Below are positions 53,782 through 60,512 of a stretch of DNA of 60,512 nucleotides, in pieces. Within the stretch, counting starts at the first letter, position 1; each line of letters begins with the position of its first letter. The stretch comes from CAYSCS01 sp964429695. GTDB lineage: Bacteria > Acidobacteriota > Aminicenantia > Aminicenantales > Aminicenantaceae. The DNA lies in the NCBI GenBank assembly GCA_964429695.1, contig CAYSCS010000056.1:1-60512 (forward strand). Reading direction: 5' to 3'. The position numbers and the translations under genes were made by a program. The notes beneath the pieces were generated by a model. That model did no database searches. It was not told the origin of the DNA and was given only the letters and a program-made list of their open reading frames with translations.

Positions 53782-55980
53782 CTAGAGATTTTTCTTCCAG
53801 AAATCAAGCATCAGGGTGTAGAGATGAATTCTAGCCGCAGTGTCGCTTATACCATGCATTCTCCAGGGATAAATCATCATCTGAAATTGAATGTTGTTGG
53901 CTATGAGCTGGTTTACGAAGGCATACGTGTTTTGGGGGTGAACGTTGTCGTCGTAAGTGCCATGAACGATGAGGAGCTTGCCTTTCAGTTTCTGGGCAGC
54001 GAGCACAGCCGAGGTTTCTTTATAGCCTTCAGGATTTTCTTGGGGTGTGCCTTGATAGCGTTCGGTGTAGATGGTGTCATAATAATGCCAGTCAGAAACA
54101 GGCGCTACTGCAATCGCAGCCTTGAAAACGTCGGTGTGAGTCATGGTGTAAAGGGTTGTGCATCCTCCTCCGCTCCAGCCCCAGAGACCAAGCCTTTCCT
54201 CGTCGATAAAAGGCAATGATTTTAGCCAGCGTACTCCATCTAGAATATCCTTCACGTTCTGCATTCCATATGCTCTTTTGTAGACCGATGTCTCCAGCTC
54301 CTTGTTCTTTCCCATTCCTGCTCTTACTTCGAAGACAAAGACAAAAAAGCCCTCCTGAGAAAGGAGATTATTCCAGAGGTCTCTCCAGCGGTCAAGAACT
54401 TGTTGGGCGCCCGGACCACCATAAACATAGACTATGGCAGGGTATTTCTTCTCTGGGGAAAAATCCTGAGGTTTAAACATCATCGTAGGTAGTTCGAGAC
54501 CATCCTCGGTTTTAAAGGTGTGGAATTCTGGTGCACGGAGGTTATACTTTTCGATGATGCTTTTAGCCGAAGATGTAAGAGCAAGAATTTCTCTTCCGTC
54601 TGCAGCATGAAGAGTAAGGGAGGGAGGTTGAGAGCTTGAGGAAAAAGAATCGAGGTAGAATCTGAGACAGGGAGAAAATTCCACGCCGTGTACACCTTCT
54701 TCCTTGCTCAAACGCCTCAGCCCCGAAGAATCAAGGTTTATGCGGTAGAGATGCCTTTCTTTCAAGGCATCTCGGTTCGAAGTAAAATATACCCATCCTT
54801 TTTTCTCATCCACTCCCACAAGTCCTCCATTTCGGCTGACGAGGGCTCCTTGTGAGGGACAGACCATGTATTCTCCCTTGGTAAGCTGGCGAATTAACTT
54901 TCCTTCTTTGCTATAGAGATAGAGGTGCTGGTATCCATCTCTTTCAGACATCCAGATAAAATTTCCATTTTTTAAGAAATACAGGCTGTCATTGAGGTTG
55001 ATCCAGGCTGGCTGTCTTTCGACCAGGATTACCTTGGATTCTCCATTCTCTCTTTTTGCCAACAAAAGCCTCAGCTCAGATTGAGCACGATTCAGAGTTT
55101 GAAGAGCAATCTCATCTCCCTGAGGAAGCCAGTTGAATCTCACGATGTATTCATATTCTCCGCAATCTATCCAGGTGATTTCGGCAGTAGAAACCTCGAC
55201 TATTCCCAGCCTGACCACAGGATTTTTCTGGCCTGCTTTTGGATAGCGCTGGTAGACAACTGCCTGTGTGGCGGGCTCAAAATTGACGAAAGTTGAAACC
55301 GAGACCTGTGATTCATCTGTCTGGAGGAAGGCTATTGCCCTGGAATCAGGTGACCAGACATAGGGAACTTCTGTATGGTCAAAGATTTCCTCCCAGTAGA
55401 CCCAGGAAAGAGCGCCGTTAAGGAGGGTATCCGTGGCTCCCTGCGTCAGGCGTTTCTCTTCCCCGCTCAGCAGGTCGAGCACATAGAGCTCATTATCCCT
55501 TATGAAGCTTATCTTTTTCCCATCGGGCGAGAAGGCAGGAGATTTTTCAACACTTTCCGTTTCAGTCAGACGCTTGAATTTCTTTGTTTTTAGGTCGAGC
55601 AAGAAGAGGTCACTTTCGATGACATAGAGCATGCCTTTCCCGTTTAAATCCACAGCCTCTGGCCATCTTATTTCGGGAATTTTTTCTTTTTTCAAGAGAT
55701 TGCTCAAGCCTTCCCGGAATTCTTCTGTATTCAAGACCTCTACCCTCATTTTTGTTTCTGGGTCAAGAATCTCCACAGCCCTTGCTTCTCTTTCTCTTCT
55801 TGAATCAAGGAGAAGAATTTTGCCCTCGTTTAGCCAGACTAATTGAGGCGTGGAGAAATTTTCCTGAAAACTGCGATCAAAAAGGAGCTCAACGGTGAGT
55901 CTCTCTGAACTTTCGGCAAAAGTAAGGAAAGTAAGCGCAAGAAAAAATGCCACAAGAAAGAAAGAACTGATCCTTTTCAT
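53782..55980 (-). CDS. DPP-IV-type S9 serine peptidase
   Basis: From the ATG at 55980 the protein has 732 residues. AAAGGAGG ends nine bases upstream, and the ATG at 56004 would place this site inside the gene, so the shorter form is preferred. A signal peptide (about residues 5-22, FAES) is followed by a DPP-IV propeller (WSPDSRAIAFLQTDE) and an alpha/beta hydrolase domain. The nucleophile is in GWSGGG; Asp in HGTYDDNVHPQN and His in WRMHGIS complete the triad. The double Glu motif that binds the N-terminus may be WEEIFD. It should release dipeptides in the envelope. Confidence 0.92.
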   Translation of the reverse strand: MKRISSFFLVAFFLALTFLTFAESSERLTVELLFDRSFQENFSTPQLVWLNEGKILLLDSRREREARAVEILDPETKMRVEVLNTEEFREGLSNLLKKEKIPEIRWPEAVDLNGKGMLYVIESDLFLLDLKTKKFKRLTETESVEKSPAFSPDGKKISFIRDNELYVLDLLSGEEKRLTQGATDTLLNGALSWVYWEEIFDHTEVPYVWSPDSRAIAFLQTDESQVSVSTFVNFEPATQAVVYQRYPKAGQKNPVVRLGIVEVSTAEITWIDCGEYEYIVRFNWLPQGDEIALQTLNRAQSELRLLLAKRENGESKVILVERQPAWINLNDSLYFLKNGNFIWMSERDGYQHLYLYSKEGKLIRQLTKGEYMVCPSQGALVSRNGGLVGVDEKKGWVYFTSNRDALKERHLYRINLDSSGLRRLSKEEGVHGVEFSPCLRFYLDSFSSSSQPPSLTLHAADGREILALTSSAKSIIEKYNLRAPEFHTFKTEDGLELPTMMFKPQDFSPEKKYPAIVYVYGGPGAQQVLDRWRDLWNNLLSQEGFFVFVFEVRAGMGKNKELETSVYKRAYGMQNVKDILDGVRWLKSLPFIDEERLGLWGWSGGGCTTLYTMTHTDVFKAAIAVAPVSDWHYYDTIYTERYQGTPQENPEGYKETSAVLAAQKLKGKLLIVHGTYDDNVHPQNTYAFVNQLIANNIQFQMMIYPWRMHGISDTAARIHLYTLMLDFWKKNL

Positions 55981-56493
55981 CCTATTCTTCCTCCTTTCCA
56001 TCAAAAGCTTATTATATTTTATTAATTCAACTTAAATTTTGAAATCAAAAAAATAAATAAATCAAGATGGATTTAGGAGATAAGCTCTAGGTCTAGAGAA
56101 ACGATTAGGTGCTTTTTTTCTCTAAACAAGGTTTAAACTTTTTTACTCTTCTCTGCTTTAGCCCATAAAATACGGTTGTGTACTTCTTAGGGCTACACTT
56201 ACCCCTTTTATACCTTTCATTTTCGCCATCGCTTCTTTCCATTTTTCTTGACTAATCTTAAGATAATCTCTTTTTGGGATTTGTTGAGAAGAATAAAAGT
56301 GGTCTTATGGTTCTCAAATCATCATTTTTTTACCCAAAAAGATGGGGCCGAAAGGGTTTGATAAGGCTGAGCCTTGGTTTTAAATAATTTGGTTTTAAAT
56401 AATTAAAAGAAGGAGAGAATCTCTTCATTTCTTGTCTCCTAAATCCTTGAGTCATCTTTTGGTCTCCTCAGAATTAATTTTTAACTTTGGTTG
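55981..56493. other. Gene-poor stretch upstream of the S9 peptidase
   Basis: No gene supported. The part next to 56005 is the upstream region of the S9 peptidase. The stretch includes a perfect 15-base tandem duplication at 56374-56403 and ends at the left inverted repeat of the IS element at 56494. Confidence 0.6.
56374..56403. repeat. Perfect 15-base tandem duplication
   Basis: TTGGTTTTAAATAAT occurs twice in direct succession (56374-56388 and 56389-56403). It is a simple duplication in non-coding DNA, about 90 bases left of the IS end. Confidence 0.9.
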
Positions 56494-57727
56494 ATCACAA
56501 TAATAATGAGTACCTGGATAAGTGGAGATTATAGATTTTGAGCTTAAAATACTCCACTTCTCTGTGACCATAAGCCTTTCTCTTCATGACTTTAATCTCG
56601 TTATTAATCCCTTCGACCATTAGAGGGGATAGAGAAAATAATTCAGGATGCCATCGGCATGTCTCTGAAAAAGAGTGTCAAACTTCATAAGCTTCCTAAT
56701 CCCAGATTCAGCACCTTTTTACTCCAAGCGATAAAAAACCTCCCGGCATCTTCTCTAGATTCAAATCCCCAGAGTCTGCGGAGTTCTTCTTTAAGCACAT
56801 AAGCTATGAAGGAGAGATTCCTGTTAATCTGCAGAAGCTTTTGGAGTTTCTCTTTGGTCGGGATGCCTCTCTTGCCCTCGAAAAAGCAAGAATCGAGTCC
56901 CCTTAATGAGCTTTCTCATCGGGCCTGGGAGCTTGTGATACTCATGGGTCCGAAAAGCATCTAGCATCCTGGAGTAAGCGGCGAGAATAGGGAAGGTATC
57001 AAAGACCAACGCACTTTGAGGAAAACGTGCTCTTATCGTCCTCAGAGAGGGCCGCCATATATCAAGAGTTAAAGCCTTAAGGGAAACTTTATATCTCAGA
57101 AGTCTCTTGAAAAAAGAAGAAAGACTTCTCTTTCCTTCTTCTCCCCCATAGACTACCCATACACAGCTCAACCCCTGGAGTAAGAGATCGATTTCTTTCC
57201 TTCAAACTGAGCTCATTTTGTCCCAGAGCACCTTCCTCAGACAAGAAGCAGAGGGTAGATTCTTCCTCATCCTCTGCTGATCAATGGTTGTGGCTCAGTG
57301 AAGCCCGGGGTGGGGTGAAACATCACGAATACTCATCATCAAGCACAGAGGCCTCAGGTAATGCTTCCTCCTTTCCCAAATCCTCAAACCCTCTCCTGTG
57401 GCCTTGCTCAAAGGAGAAACGTCTCAATTTGACCCCTACAAACACTCTTTTCCTTTCAATGGGGAGAGTGTGAAGTGTTCTCACCCTAAAACCCTTGTGG
57501 ATGAGTTGGGAAGAATGAAAGAACAACGGTTTGGTGAGCGAAGCAGATGAAAATAGATGAGGCCTTCTTTGAGTTGAGTCTGAAGATGTTGGTAGTCTCT
57601 AATTCTAACAGCATGATCCAGTATCGTTCGATGGCTCTTGAGTTCTTCTTTTTCTTGATTTTTTGGAATCAAGAGGGACCTATTCTGATACCCTCTTTAT
57701 CTCAACTCAGGTATTCATTATTGTGAT
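56494..57727 (-). mobile_element. Second decayed ISL3-like insertion sequence with inverted repeats
   Basis: Left end 56494-56517 begins ATCACAATAATAATGAG and continues TACCTGG. Right end 57706-57727, read inward from the minus strand, gives ATCACAATAATGAATACC then TGAG; the two match apart from a three-base gap and a few changes. The spanned 1.23 kb holds a broken transposase on the minus strand whose stop codon lies inside the left repeat, as in the element at 32529-33747. The repeats differ between the two elements, so they are different IS types. Confidence 0.75.
56495..57672 (-). pseudogene. ISL3-family transposase, multiply broken
   Basis: Pieces in order: an N-terminal part near 57480-57672 (YQHLQTQLKEGLIYFHLLRSPNRCSF), a shifted part 57323-57526 (HKGFRVRTLHTLPIERKRVF...VKLRRF), the catalytic middle 56824-57171 (VWVVYGGEEGKR...LTLDIWRPSL...ALVFDTFPILAAYS...LIKGTRFLL), and the C-terminus (DGILNYFLYPL, then VEGINNEIKVMKRKAYGHREVEYFKL). 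Several frame changes and stops separate them, for example near 56630. The 'VEGINN.IKV.KRKAYG' end identifies ISL3. The gene is clearly not functional. Confidence 0.82.
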
Positions 57728-57981
57728 GAACGAAAAATTTTTATTAGAATGTTTTTTGGTTTTTGAGGCCTTGAACTTGATAGAAATGTTAATCATTATA
57801 AGGCAAATTTAATGTGTTAAGATAGTTATCAGAGACTTTTTCTTTAATTTTTTACGACACAATTAGCCGTGCTAATGTGGTATAATTTAAAAAAAACAAG
57901 AGAGAGGCTTGAAGAGAAGAAAGTTAAAAGTAGAAAAGAAATGGAGTGTAGAGAGAAAAGCCTGAATAAAGGAAGAGAGAA
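57728..57981. other. Upstream region of iscU
   Basis: A+T-rich, no gene. It holds the promoter and dyad at 57858-57886 and a purine-rich leader of about 85 bases; AGGAAGAGAG at 57969-57978 contains the ribosome binding site. Confidence 0.6.
57858..57886 (+). promoter_or_regulatory. iscU promoter with extended -10 overlapped by an operator-like dyad
   Basis: A perfect extended -10, TGGTATAAT, ends at 57886. Immediately upstream, 57858-57879 reads CAC-a-ATTAGC-CGT-GCTAAT-GTG, an inverted repeat with six uninterrupted pairs (57862-57876) extended by three more after one bulged base. It covers the -35 zone, which otherwise lacks a good -35 hexamer. Such a placement suits a repressor, or an activator compensating for the poor -35. 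The iscU ATG is 95 bases downstream of the -10. Confidence 0.6.
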
Positions 57982-58467
57982 ATGAAACTTTCTGAAAAAG
58001 TCATAGAGCATTTTCAGAATCCTCGCAATGTGGGAGTCATCGAAGAGTCTGAAGGAATGGGAACCATGATCAACCCTGTCTGTGGAGATGTTACGGAGAT
58101 ATATCTGCGGATAAGAAATGGAATTATCGAAGATGCCAAATTCAAGTCTCTGGGCTGTGCGGTGACCATTGCCTCTGCCTCTATTTTTACCGAGAAAATA
58201 AAAGGAATTAGCATCTCAAAACTTTTTGAGCTTGAGGATACTGCGATTATCAAAAAACTTATTGGCTTTATAGAAGATGAGCTGGGTGAATTGCCTAAAG
58301 AAAAGCTTCATTGTCCGCCAGGCACTGTCCATGCCTTTCTGGACGGTCTTCTGAAGCATATGCAAAAGAAGGGTGAGTCTAATTATGCAGAGAGAATAAA
58401 AGAGCTGATGCCAAAGATTTACGAGTATTATAAAAGAGGAAAAAAACATGAGGGAGATGGGAATTGA
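57982..58467 (+). CDS. iscU: IscU/NifU-N iron-sulfur cluster scaffold protein
   Basis: The protein has 161 residues of the NifU-N fold. Scaffold cysteines are Cys34 (NPVCGD, with the partner Asp36), Cys59 (SLGCAVTIAS) and Cys111 (LHCPPGT). Opening VIEHFQNPRNVGVI is a family hallmark. The C-terminal part (residues 112-161) is an extra basic helix. No cysteine desulfurase (iscS), hscA/B or fdx gene is near, so the desulfurase must be elsewhere. The promoter dyad suggests dedicated regulation, as befits a cluster-assembly gene. It would serve the many iron-sulfur proteins of this genome segment. Confidence 0.93.
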   Translation: MKLSEKVIEHFQNPRNVGVIEESEGMGTMINPVCGDVTEIYLRIRNGIIEDAKFKSLGCAVTIASASIFTEKIKGISISKLFELEDTAIIKKLIGFIEDELGELPKEKLHCPPGTVHAFLDGLLKHMQKKGESNYAERIKELMPKIYEYYKRGKKHEGDGN

Positions 58468-58670
58468 TAAAGAAGAATCAACCATCATTCCTCTATTCAT
58501 GATAAAATAAAAAAAGAACCATAAAAGTGATTGAGGTTGAGGCGATGGATTTTAGAATCCGTCAATCATTCAGGGGATTGAAGATTAGAATCAAGTGAGT
58601 TCACCGTATCAATTCACCAATCATCTCCTGAACTTGAGTTAAAATAGATAGACCTTAAAAGGAGGGGAAA

Positions 58671-59609
58671 GTGAAAAAATTTATCTTAATAGCTACCGTT
58701 TCTTTTTTCATCGTGATTCCCTCCTGTAAATTCTACACTTTAGAGGGGAAGCTATCTCCTGAAAATGCTGAATTTCTTTCCAAGGTAAGGTATATCATAA
58801 CTTCTGAAGAAAGGAAGACTTTTCTGGGCTTATCTGATTCAGATAAAGAAATATTCAAGGATGAATTCTGGAAAAGACGTGACCCTTTTCCTGAAACAGA
58901 AGAGAATGAGTTGAAGATTGAGTATTTTAAAAGAATTGATATAGCCAATAAACTTTTTCTTGGAGAGGGGAAGGAAGGGTGGCTGACCGACAGAGGAAGA
59001 ATCTACATCCTTTTTGGACCTCCCACAGATAGAGTCACCTCCCCTATGGCTGATTACTGTGAAGAGGTCTGGCATTATGGAAATTTTCCTGTGGTTTTTC
59101 TTGACCGTTACTGTAATGGCTCTTTTCAGCTCGTGAGCATAAATCTTAGCCATCTTCAAGATCTAAACATCGCTCAGGCTCAGGCGTCGAGGGCTTTCTC
59201 CACGGGAGGAAGAGAGAAGGTATCTTTTAATTTTAAACTTGGCTACAGGCGACTCACTCTCGAAGAAGCTGGGTTTTCTCTTTATATCGTGATTGCCATT
59301 CCTTATTCGGCCATTTGGTTTAAGGCAGAAGAAGGGAGGTTTACCACAGTCTTTGACCTTAGCCTTGAGTTGAAGGACCAGAAAGAGAGTGTCCTCTGGA
59401 ATTTTAAAAATGCCTTTAAAGTTGAAATGGAGGAAGAAGAATTCAAGGAAAATTATCAGAAAGATTTCATCATTCAGGTTCCATTCTCCTGGGATGAAAA
59501 TTTAGAAAAATTCAATTCCGAAAAGAATAGACTCATGATTCACATTAAAAACAGAAGCGGGGGCGAAGAGTCACATAAGTCTGTGGAATTTGTGCTTCAT
59601 CCCAAGTAA
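58671..59609 (+). CDS. GWxTD-domain lipoprotein
   Basis: The protein has 312 residues. The start is GTG at 58671 after AAGGAGGGG. The lipoprotein signal ends VIPSC (Cys19). The GWxTD motif is GWLTDRGRIYILFGPP (about residues 101-116), followed by the usual VWHYGNFPVVFLDRYCNGSFQLVS. The C-terminal half is beta-rich. GWxTD proteins are common in Acidobacteriota, Aminicenantes and related phyla; their function is unproven. TAAAAT at 58640-58645 could be the -10. It is a lineage indicator rather than a pathway marker. Confidence 0.9.
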   Translation: MKKFILIATVSFFIVIPSCKFYTLEGKLSPENAEFLSKVRYIITSEERKTFLGLSDSDKEIFKDEFWKRRDPFPETEENELKIEYFKRIDIANKLFLGEGKEGWLTDRGRIYILFGPPTDRVTSPMADYCEEVWHYGNFPVVFLDRYCNGSFQLVSINLSHLQDLNIAQAQASRAFSTGGREKVSFNFKLGYRRLTLEEAGFSLYIVIAIPYSAIWFKAEEGRFTTVFDLSLELKDQKESVLWNFKNAFKVEMEEEEFKENYQKDFIIQVPFSWDENLEKFNSEKNRLMIHIKNRSGGEESHKSVEFVLHPK

Positions 59610-59971
59610 TCACAAAGAAGAATTCTCTTTTTTTAGCTTAAAGCTATAAGATAGGTTTCTTCTTAAAATGTATACATTAGCGTAGGGAAAATAGGAAAGA
59701 TTTAAGATAGGGAATGAGAAGAGTAGTCGACTTTATGGTCCTCCGCAATGTGTGCTATATTCGGCTAAAGCTTTCTCTTAATATGATAAGCAAGTTGAGT
59801 CTTCTCTTTCTATGATAATTCTATTCTTCCCCATTCACCTGGTAGAAAACTAGAAAAATCTAAAAAGATAATCCTCTTAGTCTGAGCATAAGATTGGATC
59901 CGACTTGGAAGAGAATAACCGCCAACTGGAGCAGTACTCTCAACTATTTTGGGTAAATTCATTTAAAGCTC
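59610..59971. other. Gene-poor stretch after the GWxTD gene
   Basis: No gene. A weak A+T-rich hairpin with a tail of Ts (59614-59634: AAAGA-A-G, AATT loop, C-TCTTT, TTTT) may end the GWxTD transcript. The rest leads into the IS256 relic. Confidence 0.4.
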
Positions 59972-60512
59972 TTAGTTGGGGATAAAACAGAGCTCGAAGC
60001 ACTTCTCCCCTTTGGAGCCTTTCCCCAATGTAATCCCATTTTTAAACACAGATAAAGGCCCATAACCTTCGCTTCTTCTCTCTCTGCATGGAGCATAGAA
60101 GATGGCCCGCAGAGATGAGGCCACCTCTTTCTTCTCTCTCCTCTCCACTTTGGCTCACACCTTCTTCCTCCCAAGGACACTAAAGCCTTTAACCTCAGCC
60201 TTTAAAAAACTCCCGCCGGATTGAAACCTAATCCTCACCGGCACCCATCCTCCCCCAACTCCTCCTAAAATAAAAACATTCTCCACACCCTCACTCACCC
60301 CCATCTTGAGGTATACTCCATCAATAAAAAGATATTTCACCCCCTCCTTCGACCGGCTAACTTCTCCCCCCGAAATCTCCCAACCTTGAAACCTCTCTGA
60401 GAGCATCGATAATGTCCCCATCCTTATCCCCCTCAGATACATAACCCAGATCTTATGAGGAACCTCATCTCCATACCTCTTGCTACGAGAAACAACCAGG
60501 CTCTCAATCTCT
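59972..60512 (-). pseudogene. IS256 (mutator-like) transposase relic, truncated by the window edge
   Basis: The minus strand is open from the window edge to 60155: SLVVSRSKRYGDEVPHKIW then VMYLRGIRMGTLSMLSERFQ...EISGGEVSRS...KYLFIDGVYLKMGV (first catalytic Asp). After a gap the C-terminal type appears in another frame: KVERREKKEVASSLRAIFYAP near 60050-60150. An internal deletion must have removed the region with the second Asp, and frameshifts and stops follow. The family is recognised by YLRG...VSR and RAIFYAP. The N-terminus lies beyond the window. Confidence 0.75.

Noticed and set aside
56520..56559. AAGTGGAG...CTCCACTT inverted repeat
   Set aside because: Explained by codons of the decayed transposase C-terminus; the true IS ends are at 56494 and 57727.
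1..60512. CRISPR arrays, tRNA and rRNA genes
   Set aside because: No regularly spaced repeats, cloverleaf-like sequences or conserved rRNA segments seen on reading both strands.

Overview
The window looks like a chromosomal segment of a Gram-negative, anaerobic or microaerobic, peptide-using bacterium, moderately A+T-rich. It encodes outer-membrane machinery (BamD-like lipoprotein, a small beta-barrel, a TonB-type receptor), a GWxTD-domain lipoprotein, a sortilin/VPS10-type propeller protein and multiheme cytochromes. That gene style is best known from the Acidobacteriota/Candidatus Aminicenantes side of the tree. The assignment is an inference from gene content; no rRNA, tRNA or CRISPR array was seen.

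Layout. 0.3-8.2 kb (minus strand): miaB, recN, a secreted subtilase, a small outer-membrane protein, a BamD-like lipoprotein, a sugar-nucleotide epimerase and a stand-alone PASTA protein, with a divergent promoter pair shared with threonine aldolase (8.4-9.4 kb, plus). 9.4-18.1 kb (minus): a seven-gene redox cluster consisting of heptaheme cytochrome c, four-cluster ferredoxin, NrfD-like membrane subunit, Tat-exported molybdopterin-type subunit, beta-propeller, hexaheme NapC/NrfH-like cytochrome and a membrane HdrD/DsrK-like iron-sulfur protein. A TonB-type receptor lies just upstream on the same strand (18.3-21.2 kb).

21.6-25.5 kb (plus): dihydrolipoamide dehydrogenase, then a radical SAM enzyme carrying three N-terminal GWY modules, whose SPASM tail is displaced into another frame. 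25.5-34.4 kb is an eroded zone: two gene-poor stretches, an MFS exporter, a sulfatase-fold lipoprotein and transposase remains. 34.4-42.7 kb (plus): a tightly overlapping complex I operon nuoABCDEFGHI followed by a metallo-beta-lactamase-fold hydrolase, with no nuoJKLMN. 42.8-43.5 kb: a stand-alone LigD-type phosphoesterase and a 52-residue four-cysteine protein.

43.8-56.0 kb is rich in exported hydrolases: M1 peptidase, a membrane protein, GNAT, PLP aminotransferase, amidohydrolase lipoprotein, VPS10-like propeller and DPP-IV-type S9 peptidase. 56.0-60.5 kb: a decayed ISL3-like element with recognisable terminal inverted repeats, iscU with an operator-like dyad in its promoter, a GWxTD lipoprotein, and an IS256-type relic at the right edge.

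How it fits together (inference): exported peptidases and the aminotransferase could feed amino-acid oxidation; NADH from lipoamide dehydrogenase would enter complex I; the redox cluster would connect the quinone pool to periplasmic hemes and to a cytoplasmic-facing thiol/disulfide-type iron-sulfur subunit.
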